A stretch of 6,980 nucleotides of DNA from Chroococcidiopsidaceae cyanobacterium CP_BM_RX_35. Lineage in GTDB: Bacteria > Cyanobacteriota > Cyanobacteriia > Cyanobacteriales > Chroococcidiopsidaceae. The notes under the pieces are model-generated. The model had not been told where the DNA came from, did not search any database, and saw only the letters and a list, made by a program, of their open reading frames with translations. Position numbers and translations under genes: made by a program. Where the stretch lies: the NCBI GenBank assembly GCA_019242465.1, contig JAFAVL010000771.1, positions 1-6,980 of the forward strand, written 5' to 3'. Below, one piece after another: positions 1 through 6,522 of this stretch (the stretch's first letter is position 1; each line of letters starts with the position of its first letter).

Positions 1-2448
1 TTTGAAGTTTGTGCTTAAATATTCTGCCTCTACCGTTTCTGTATAAAGGGCAAGAGTTAACTCATACTGATTTAGCCAGCTATTGTTACCCAGAAGTTTC
101 AAACCTAGATTTAAATACTTGACGGCGGATTCATAAGCTGTTGAAACTTTTGCCTTACAACCAGCAGTTAGATTTAGTTGAGCTAGTTCCTCTCGTTCTG
201 TTTGATTGGTAATTAATTCAGCACCAATATTTATGTGATTGACAATATCAAATATATGTTCTTCTAATGAATCTCTATTTACATGTATTTTTTTTAAAAG
301 CAACTGACCAACTTTTAGATGAACTTCCTTTTTCTGCTCGTCTGGAATCAAAGCATAAGCTGCTTGTTGCACCCGATCGTGCAAAAACTTATATCTAACT
401 ACTAAATCATCAAACTGATCCATGAGTTGAACTAGTTTATAGGTATCATTTAGAGGTAAAATCAGACCGGACTGAAGCGCTTCCCATAGTTCTTCTGCGG
501 TAGTTTTACAAGATTTTTCAAGGACAACCGCAAGTACGTTTAAATCAAAGTAGTTTCCAATACAAGCAGCAAGTTTTAAGATATTCTGTGTATTCTGCGG
601 TAACTTCTGAATTTTGTCTACCATTAATTCAGCTACATTGTCAGTAATTTCTATAGCTTGAATTTGTTTGATTTCCCATTGCCAGTAACCCAAATCGAAA
701 TCAAATAATAGCAGTTTTTCCTGATACAAAAATCTCAACATCTGAATCAGAAAAAAGGGATTACCAGCAGTTTTATTAAAAAGTAATTTTGCTAATAGTC
801 TTGTTTTTTCTATTTCACGTCTAAGAGTATCAGTGACTAGCTGAGTGACATTAGCAACTGCTAGAGGTTGGAGGTTAATTCTTTTAACAGTAAGATTACT
901 CTTCTTAATTTCCTCTAAAGTCAACATTAACGGATGATTAGCATCCACCTCATTATCTCGATATGCTCCAATCATTAACAGATATCGACTATTGGGATCT
1001 TCGACTAATAGCCGAATCAGTTTCAAGGAGGCTGAATCAGCCCATTGAAGGTCGTCTAAAAAAAGAACTAATGGATGAGTTTTGCTAGTAAATACACTAA
1101 TGAATTCTTGGAAAACTAAATTAAACCGATTTTGGGATTCAGATGCTCCTAAATGAGGCACTACTGGCTGTTTTCCAATAATCAGTTCTACTTCAGGAAT
1201 GACATCAACTATGATCTGACCATTAGGGTACAAAACTGCTAAGAGCTTTTCCTGCCAAATTGCTAGTTGTGCTTCATTTTCTGTTAGTAACTGCCGTATT
1301 AACTCCTGGAAAGCCTGAATTAGTGAAGCATAAGGAATATTCCGTTTAAATTGATCGAATTTTCCTGTGATAAAGTAACCTCTTTTCCGTACAACAGGAA
1401 CGCGAATTTCATTTACCAACGCTGACTTGCCAATTCCTGAATAACCTGTGATAAGCAACATTTCTGTTGTTCCTTGGCTAATTTGCTCAAAAGCAGCCAT
1501 CATGATGGCTACTTCTGCCTCTCGACCATAGAGATTTTGTGGAATTTGCAATTGACTTGATTGATCTTGCTGACCAGGTGGAAAGTCGGAAATCTTACCT
1601 GATGTCTCTAGCTGGCTGAGACAGTTTTCCAGATCAGCCCTTAGCCCAAAAGTACTTTGGTATCTATCTTCAGCAGTTTTAGAAAGTAACTTCATTACAA
1701 TGTTAGAAATCACTGGAGGAACTCCCGATCCGACAGAGCTACTAGTAGCTTGCACTTTATCAGGAGGTATAGGTTGTTTGGCAATATGACAGTGAACCAA
1801 TTCTATTGGTTCATCGATATCAAATGGCAGCCTTCCTGTTAGCATTTCGTAAAAGGTGACTCCCAAAGAATAAAAGTCAGTACGATAGTCAATTGACCGA
1901 TTCATTCTTCCCGTTTGCTCTGGGGACATATATGCTAAGGTCCCTTCTAACAAATCAGGATTATTAATTTCAGGATTTTCTCTAGAAAGAAGGGATGAAA
2001 TGGAAAAATCCATGATTTTAATCTGTTGTTTTTCCCAATTAATAATAATGTTTTGTGGCTTAATATTTTTATGAATAACTTTATGCCGATTTAGCTCACC
2101 TAAAATCTGAACAACCTGGGCTGCTATTCTCAAAAAATCGATCAGGCAAATTTTATGAATTTTGATTATCTCATTGAGAAACATTCCATTAAAATCTTCT
2201 AAAATCAATGCTAGTCCATTGTTGTGTTTCTCAATGCAGCAGGCTTTAATGATACCTTTTATATCCAGATCCTTAGTTAGCTCGTACTCATGCTTTATCC
2301 TGGCAATATCTCTCAAGTCTGGATACTCAGCTTTTAAAACTTTAACAATTACAGGTTTACTGTCCTGATTTCTGCGCCCTCGATAAATAGCGGTTTTTGT
2401 ACTGTCCTGAATTAATTCTTGAATCTGGTAGTTTGATAAGGTCAGCAT
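1..2448 (-). CDS. Multidomain Ser/Thr kinase-like / AAA ATPase / TPR signalling protein, N-terminal 816 residues (3' end outside window)
   Basis: The frame is open from the ATG at 2446-2448 to the left edge, giving 816 residues with no stop. Residues 7-280 form a Ser/Thr kinase-like domain: a weak glycine loop, VIVK (Lys36), HKNIKPQN (126-133), DFS (147-149), SPEQTG (175-180) and DYRTDFYSLG (187-196). From YGRE (307) an AAA/STAND ATPase follows, with Walker A GYSGIGKS (335-342), Walker B ending LDD (464-466), GNPFF (562-566) and the family-typical FLHDRVQQAAYALIP (688-702). The end, from about 740, looks helical and TPR-like. This order matches large cyanobacterial kinase-ATPase proteins that usually continue into GAF and histidine-kinase domains; those would lie outside the window and are not seen. 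The catalytic Asp of HxD is Asn128, so kinase activity is doubtful. The start is supported by an in-frame TGA three codons upstream and by an N-terminus matching the family; a weak AGGA lies about 11 bases before the ATG. No membrane segment is visible. Cytoplasmic signalling is inferred; the signal and targets are unknown. Confidence 0.9.
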   Translation of the reverse strand, partial: MLTLSNYQIQELIQDSTKTAIYRGRRNQDSKPVIVKVLKAEYPDLRDIARIKHEYELTKDLDIKGIIKACCIEKHNNGLALILEDFNGMFLNEIIKIHKICLIDFLRIAAQVVQILGELNRHKVIHKNIKPQNIIINWEKQQIKIMDFSISSLLSRENPEINNPDLLEGTLAYMSPEQTGRMNRSIDYRTDFYSLGVTFYEMLTGRLPFDIDEPIELVHCHIAKQPIPPDKVQATSSSVGSGVPPVISNIVMKLLSKTAEDRYQSTFGLRADLENCLSQLETSGKISDFPPGQQDQSSQLQIPQNLYGREAEVAIMMAAFEQISQGTTEMLLITGYSGIGKSALVNEIRVPVVRKRGYFITGKFDQFKRNIPYASLIQAFQELIRQLLTENEAQLAIWQEKLLAVLYPNGQIIVDVIPEVELIIGKQPVVPHLGASESQNRFNLVFQEFISVFTSKTHPLVLFLDDLQWADSASLKLIRLLVEDPNSRYLLMIGAYRDNEVDANHPLMLTLEEIKKSNLTVKRINLQPLAVANVTQLVTDTLRREIEKTRLLAKLLFNKTAGNPFFLIQMLRFLYQEKLLLFDFDLGYWQWEIKQIQAIEITDNVAELMVDKIQKLPQNTQNILKLAACIGNYFDLNVLAVVLEKSCKTTAEELWEALQSGLILPLNDTYKLVQLMDQFDDLVVRYKFLHDRVQQAAYALIPDEQKKEVHLKVGQLLLKKIHVNRDSLEEHIFDIVNHINIGAELITNQTEREELAQLNLTAGCKAKVSTAYESAVKYLNLGLKLLGNNSWLNQYELTLALYTETVEAEYLSTNFK

Positions 2449-2550
2449 AAGTGCTCATTTCCTGGCAGAAATCTGAAAGTTATAAAAATGTGGGTAATGC
2501 GTAGGTTAAGAAAATTGGGAGGATGGACTCTGATCTAAAAAATTGATAAA
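2449..2550. other. Intergenic spacer between oxidoreductase and kinase genes
   Basis: These 102 bases hold the loop and one arm of the inverted repeat described separately. On the minus strand there is a -10-like TATAAC (2479-2484), about 30 bases before the kinase ATG, but no good -35 partner: TTAACC lies at a poor 19-base spacing. An out-of-frame ATG at 2456-2458 opens a 33-codon frame that overlaps the kinase start and is probably meaningless. Whether the kinase has its own promoter here cannot be decided from the sequence. Confidence 0.4.
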
Positions 2551-2566
2551 TTAGATCCAAGAGTCC
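2525..2566 (-). terminator. Long imperfect hairpin at the 3' end of the oxidoreductase gene (possible terminator or mRNA-end structure)
   Basis: The left arm GGACTCTGATCTAA (2525-2538) pairs with TTAGATC (2551-2557) and AGAGTCC (2560-2566). This gives 14 base pairs in two perfect blocks of seven, with a two-base bulge (2558-2559) and a 12-base A/T-rich loop. The right arm includes the TAA stop and the last codons of the oxidoreductase gene. In the minus-strand transcript the stem is followed by ATCCTCCCAATTTTC, which lacks an immediate run of U, so it is not a textbook intrinsic terminator. It may attenuate read-through into the kinase gene or protect the 3' end of the operon mRNA. Confidence 0.55.
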
Positions 2567-4878
2567 CATTCCCGGATAATTTCTTTAGGGTACTTAAGCT
2601 GAAAATATTGCTGTAAAATTGCTCGTGCTGCCTGCATTGCTGATATCACCGTTGCCTCAACACATCCGGCATTGTAACCGTTGTTAATCCAATCTCCCAC
2701 TAAATAAAGATTAATAAACCCAGATTCATCTGTTTTGATGCGATACTTAGTACTTCCAGGCACAGAGAGTACATAACGCTCTGAGGGGTCTATGTTAACT
2801 CGCCAATATTGAAAGTTAAACCGTTCAGACCCTTTGCGACCTTCGGGATCTACTAACAAATCCCAGTTTATTCCTTGAGGATTTTCTCGGGTAGTGGCAT
2901 CAGGCCATAGATTTCTAATCTGATTTTCAAGAAATTTGATTGCCTGCTTTTCTACTTTTTGCTGTGCCTGTGCAGGGAAACCATGCTCACTGCTAGGAGG
3001 AATCCCCGGATCTTCGATCACCCCAGTAAAATAAGCAATGTTGTAAGGATAATGCTCAGAAGACCAGTTCTCTTGATCGAGCAGATCTGTCATGTCAGCA
3101 TAAGTATCTAAAGGTTCAACATAGGCACTCACTACTGGACTAGACCCTTGCCATCCCAACTGTTGTAGAGTACGACTGAGCCATAGCTGTCCACCTTGAG
3201 TGCTCACTGTCTTAATCTGCTTTACCATGTCGCTCCATTTTTTTTGAGCCGGGTTTTTCTCGGCATGAATCAGGTCATGACAGATGTCAGGCAAGGCCGC
3301 TAGGGAAATGCCGAGAAGTACAATATCAAAATCCCCATCTTCATTAAGAGTAATCTCTTTCACGTTTGACCAAGGTGTCCAAAATGACTCTAGATCAATG
3401 TTTTCCCTCTGTAGCTTTTCGGCCTCTTCATCCACAATCTGGTCGTAGAGAGGTTCACTGGGCCAGCAGGGGAGACCTTTAACGTTAATAAGTGGTTCAT
3501 ATTCCCTATTCGGATTTTTAAGATTAACCTGACGCTCTACCGTAATGCTGGCAATAGTTTTCTCGTCTTGGTCAAGGTGCAACTTTTTCACACAATGAAA
3601 AAACTCAAATTTAACACCACGACGTTTCAGGACTTTATAGAGTGGAGTGATGACAACATCGCCCATTCCTGCTCGCATTTTCCACATGATTGTGCCGTTG
3701 TACTGGAAAACCAAGGTCATGAGGATGCGGATAGCTGTTCCTGCTGCTAGTTGGGGCTTAGCAATGTTACCTTCTGGAAATGCATAAACAAGATCATATA
3801 AGACCCGGACAAAGGCTGAGTCGACACTCGCTTGCCGTGCGCCGTGTCTTTGGAGCCAATCCCTATAGTCGTACTCATCTAAAGCGGCTAGGGAGCGATA
3901 GTGAAGGACTTCATCCGCAAATAAACCCCGGATATTAGTTAAGGCAAGATCGATCAGTGTCAAGCGCCAAGCAGTGTCATCATCTTGCTCCATATCAATT
4001 TCTATTCGGCGACTTAAGCGCTCCCAAAATCGATCTAGTAGCTTTAGGATTAAGTTGTGGTGTTCACGCCTATGAGTTTGGGTATTCTCGGGAAGCAACT
4101 GAGCTAGGTGGTAGGCCAGTTGCAGGAATATTCCCTCAAAAGTGAAACCAACATTCTCTGATGTGTTTCCTATTTGTTGGGTTGTGTTATCTAACCACGA
4201 CCACCAGTGGTTAGGTTCTCGCAGGAGTGATTGAATTAGTCTGTCAGGAAGGTAAAGGAGTAAACCGTCTGATACTAATTCGAAAGCTTCCCAAGCAATT
4301 TCTAACTGTTGAGCGAGAAGGTCTAACCAGCCTGGAACTTGAGAGAAGCTAGTTTTTCGGGACTGGAACTTCCCGTAGCTTGTTTCTGTAAAAGTCTGGA
4401 GAACGAATTTGATCATCCTACGTATGTGATTCCAGAGGGAAGAAATACCACCGCCTTCCCAAGGAACTAATTGATCTCTAGGAAAGTCAAAGGATAATTT
4501 AAGCCAGTGACCATTTACATATTCTTCTAAAACAATAAGGCTATGAGGGTTGAATGCATCTTCCACTGTTTCAAATGGACCGTTATCGCCCAGTTCGTCG
4601 TAGCATTGCTTCAATATGCGGAAAATGTTCTCGTAGAATCCGAAAAAAATGTGTAATCCGTGTTCCTGAATGCGATAGTTAGGCTCCTGCTCAGGACCAT
4701 GAGACTCGACATTGCGTCCACTTGCACATTTACCTCCTAAACGCCAACCTTGTTGATAGATAGTAATTTCGTAGAGAGAATCCCATCCTGGCTGGCTTGT
4801 CAGTTCGTAGGCTGCGATCAAGGATGCCATGCCTCCTCCCAAAATCGCAATTTTTTTGAGCTTAAAAGTTTCAGACAC
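2551..4878 (-). CDS. FAD/NAD(P)-binding oxidoreductase, COG3349-like, related to phytoene desaturase/amine oxidase flavoproteins
   Basis: This 775-residue flavoprotein has a dinucleotide-binding motif at the N-terminus (ILGGGMASLIAAYEL, 12-26), followed by GWRLGGK (44-50) and EHGLHIFFGFYENIFR (72-87), which are typical of the family. A central MWKMRAGMGDVV (398-409) is followed by LKRRGVKFEFF, a segment common in COG3349-type members. The C-terminal FAD-closing motif YLVGDWINNGYNAGCVEA lies at 725-742, with helical AARAI behind it. Residues 130-370 form a largely helical insert, so the protein is much longer than a classical phytoene desaturase (about 470-500 residues); a carotenoid-desaturase label would be too specific. 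The start is GTG at 4876-4878, with GAGAGG about 10 bases upstream inside the end of the preceding gene. Choosing this start keeps the whole Rossmann motif, and the next ATG (Met17) would cut it. The gap to the ADC-like gene is six bases, suggesting translational coupling and a shared pathway. Substrate and reaction are unknown; redox or isomerising action on a lipid or polyene is inferred. There is no signal peptide. Confidence 0.9.
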   Translation of the reverse strand: MSETFKLKKIAILGGGMASLIAAYELTSQPGWDSLYEITIYQQGWRLGGKCASGRNVESHGPEQEPNYRIQEHGLHIFFGFYENIFRILKQCYDELGDNGPFETVEDAFNPHSLIVLEEYVNGHWLKLSFDFPRDQLVPWEGGGISSLWNHIRRMIKFVLQTFTETSYGKFQSRKTSFSQVPGWLDLLAQQLEIAWEAFELVSDGLLLYLPDRLIQSLLREPNHWWSWLDNTTQQIGNTSENVGFTFEGIFLQLAYHLAQLLPENTQTHRREHHNLILKLLDRFWERLSRRIEIDMEQDDDTAWRLTLIDLALTNIRGLFADEVLHYRSLAALDEYDYRDWLQRHGARQASVDSAFVRVLYDLVYAFPEGNIAKPQLAAGTAIRILMTLVFQYNGTIMWKMRAGMGDVVITPLYKVLKRRGVKFEFFHCVKKLHLDQDEKTIASITVERQVNLKNPNREYEPLINVKGLPCWPSEPLYDQIVDEEAEKLQRENIDLESFWTPWSNVKEITLNEDGDFDIVLLGISLAALPDICHDLIHAEKNPAQKKWSDMVKQIKTVSTQGGQLWLSRTLQQLGWQGSSPVVSAYVEPLDTYADMTDLLDQENWSSEHYPYNIAYFTGVIEDPGIPPSSEHGFPAQAQQKVEKQAIKFLENQIRNLWPDATTRENPQGINWDLLVDPEGRKGSERFNFQYWRVNIDPSERYVLSVPGSTKYRIKTDESGFINLYLVGDWINNGYNAGCVEATVISAMQAARAILQQYFQLKYPKEIIREWDSWI

Positions 4879-4884
4879 TGTTAT

Positions 4885-6138
4885 TTATCCTCTCTGTGAT
4901 GCTTGCCAAACTATAGTGCCGTTTTCGACAATAAAGTCAAAATTAAGTAAGAAAGCCAGTTTGATCGGAACATGCGCTAATTCTCCTCCTGGAGAGAGAC
5001 CTGGATATAAACCCAAACTTTGGACGATTGGCTGACTGGCAAAGTTATTTACTATCAACTCAAACTGATCCCCAAATTTATCGAAACCCAAAATCTTGCC
5101 TCTATGATATGTTTGTAGCTGCATTAGGAACTCGACAATGGCTTGGTAGCAAGCCCGCCTGCTATCTTCTACATCACGGAATTGCTTTAGCGTCACCATT
5201 GGAACATCTCTTTCAAATAGGTAGTGGAGAAGATTCAGCGGCAATTCCAAACCAGGAATATCAATATTGCCATTGCTATCGAACAGTAAGCGAACGATCT
5301 CTGTAACTATTTCCTCAAAGCTGTCCCAGGTCTTAATTGATTTGTGATTATCTCCTTGACTAATTCTGCGGATCTCTAACAGCCGACTGTCGCGGGCGTT
5401 AGTGGTAGGAGAAAATTTTTTAAACACGAGTGCATCTATAGTAAATAGGTCTGGTTCCTGATCAATTTTGGGAATTTTTAACTCGCTTAGTTGTTTAAAG
5501 AAACCATAAACCTCACGACCTGAAACTAAAATTGGAGAATTGTTGACATAAACGAAAGGCATGAACCAACCCAAGCGCTCTACAGCAAAAAATGGTCCTT
5601 GTTGTTTTCCAGCCGCAGTCAATACCCAAAAGATTGCTTCCTGCTCGGAGATAATTCCCTTGTTATAACCAGGTGATTCTACAGAACTTAGGGAGTCAAT
5701 ATCGTTTAGGGTAAGAATAATGTAGTGTGTGACTGGACGATATGTAATAGTCCCATTAGCTGGCTCGTTAAGATACTTGTCGCACAGCTCTTGGAGCTTG
5801 GATATTGAGGCTTCCAAGACAAAGCCGTACATTTTCGTCCCTTTGATCTCGTAAGGTTGATTAAAAGCCTGCTCATCATCGCTTTCAATATATTTGGGAT
5901 ATTGTGAGCGCTGATTGCTTGGGGAAAAATAGGTTTTTAGGAAGTTGAAAGCATCTCGCTCCATGTTTTTGCCTTGAACAGCCAGGTCTTGAAGCAGTTG
6001 GTCAGGTCGCTGTTGAATTCGAGTTAGATCGTCTGCTAATTCTTGCGGTTCTTGAAGCAATTGGGCTAAGAACCCAGTTGCTCCTAGAGAAATATGAAAG
6101 CCGGCTTGTAGTAGTTTAGAGAGGTTATTGACATTCAT
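4885..6138 (-). CDS. Acetoacetate decarboxylase superfamily-like protein with helical N-terminal extension
   Basis: The protein has 417 residues. From about residue 100 it reads like the ADC fold: a beta strand and helix at TKMYGFVLEASISKLQELCD (101-120), PFVYVNNSPILVSGREVYGFFKQL (194-217) matching the 'GRE-x-x-G-x-P-K-K' active-site region, and a C-terminal half with VTLKQFRD and ACYQAIVEF (315-337). Lys215 aligns with the Schiff-base lysine of acetoacetate decarboxylase; the neighbouring second lysine is Gln216 and the usual Pro is Phe214, so the chemistry may differ from decarboxylation. Classical ADC has about 245 residues. The extra length comes from residues 1-85, a helical, amphipathic stretch resembling cyanobacterial phasin-like proteins, and from insertions such as 225-312. 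The ATG at 6136-6138 is preceded by an in-frame TAG 11 codons upstream; only a weak A/G-rich ribosome site is seen. It is the first gene of a pair with the downstream oxidoreductase. No signal peptide is evident. ADC membership is judged by eye from motifs, so the function remains open. Confidence 0.75.
   Translation of the reverse strand: MNVNNLSKLLQAGFHISLGATGFLAQLLQEPQELADDLTRIQQRPDQLLQDLAVQGKNMERDAFNFLKTYFSPSNQRSQYPKYIESDDEQAFNQPYEIKGTKMYGFVLEASISKLQELCDKYLNEPANGTITYRPVTHYIILTLNDIDSLSSVESPGYNKGIISEQEAIFWVLTAAGKQQGPFFAVERLGWFMPFVYVNNSPILVSGREVYGFFKQLSELKIPKIDQEPDLFTIDALVFKKFSPTTNARDSRLLEIRRISQGDNHKSIKTWDSFEEIVTEIVRLLFDSNGNIDIPGLELPLNLLHYLFERDVPMVTLKQFRDVEDSRRACYQAIVEFLMQLQTYHRGKILGFDKFGDQFELIVNNFASQPIVQSLGLYPGLSPGGELAHVPIKLAFLLNFDFIVENGTIVWQASQRG
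4887..4895 (-). promoter_or_regulatory. Ribosome binding site for the GTG-started oxidoreductase, inside the upstream gene
   Basis: On the minus strand the sequence reads CAGAGAGGATAAATAACAGTG. The purine-rich AGAGAGG is the end of the ADC-like coding sequence and overlaps its Arg-Gly codons and TAA stop. It lies about 10 bases before the GTG. This supports GTG as the true start and suggests that ribosomes finishing the first gene re-initiate on the second. Confidence 0.6.
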
Positions 6139-6522
6139 TTTTCTTTGGTTGCTTAGTTGTCTATTGCCCTAATGTTAGTGGTTATTGATATTTCCTGCTC
6201 ACTGATTGAGTTCTTGCAAAAAGCACTTTTTACCAGATGGCTATGTTACTTATCAGCCTTTTGTTGATCTTTTTATGCAAGCAACCTATGCTCAGCGGAA
6301 TTCTAAGGGTCTAGAGAAAACCGAGAGCTTATAGCCTATAGCCTGTAATGCTGATTCTGTAAAGGATATAGGCGTATCAGAATGAGTAATGGCTCGGAAA
6401 GCTATAAAACTACCAAAATCATGAGATGAACTTTGCCAAATGTAATTCTTAGAAGGTGATTAAACAAGAGGAGCATAGCGAATGCGACATTGTCTGACAC
6501 ATGTAGTTTTAGCAACAAAACT
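6139..6522. other. Gene-free interval between AAA-like and ADC-like genes
   Basis: These 384 bases contain no reading frame that looks like a complete gene on either strand; stops are frequent. Seen here are a direct repeat of TATAGCC (6330-6336 and 6337-6343), a weak promoter-like pair on the minus strand, and a plus-strand stretch open from 6206 to 6334 whose translation looks protein-like but lacks a convincing start. No tRNA-like cloverleaf and no clear U-tailed terminator hairpin for the AAA-like gene were found. It probably carries the promoter and 5' leader of the ADC-like/oxidoreductase operon. Confidence 0.5.
6328..6363 (-). promoter_or_regulatory. Weak candidate promoter for the ADC-like/oxidoreductase operon
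   Basis: On the minus strand TTTACA (plus 6358-6363) is followed after 17 bases by TATAGG (plus 6335-6340), and a second -10-like TATAAG lies at 6328-6333. The -35 box matches TTGACA at five of six positions and the -10 box at four of six. It lies about 190 bases before the ATG at 6138, which would imply a long leader. Such matches are common by chance in A/T-rich DNA, so this is only a candidate. Confidence 0.2.

Noticed and set aside
2162..2368. Plus-strand 68-codon frame inside the kinase gene
   Set aside because: It is antisense to the conserved kinase N-lobe; the low-complexity Ser/Leu-rich translation is typical of a shadow frame.
2551..4878. Calling the flavoprotein a phytoene desaturase or zeta-carotene desaturase
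   Set aside because: The FAD motifs are related, but the protein is about 280 residues longer, has a large helical insert, and its neighbours are not carotenoid genes.
3568..5306. Plus-strand open frames at 3568-3750, 3957-4145, 4829-5035 and 5028-5306
   Set aside because: They lie opposite well-supported minus-strand genes, have no family-like motifs, and their translations look like antisense shadow.
5706..5888. Minus-strand 60-codon frame inside the ADC-like gene
   Set aside because: It is an alternative frame of a well-supported gene with no ribosome site or recognisable motif.
6217..6231. AAAAAG...CTTTTT inverted repeat as a terminator
   Set aside because: The stem is about five A-T pairs with almost no G-C content and a very short loop, so it would not be stable.
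6237..6314. Plus-strand 25-codon frame (MAMLLISLLLIFLC...), a small membrane-peptide candidate
   Set aside because: There is no Shine-Dalgarno sequence before the ATG, and it overlaps another open stretch in a different frame. At this length a hydrophobic run in T-rich DNA is expected by chance.
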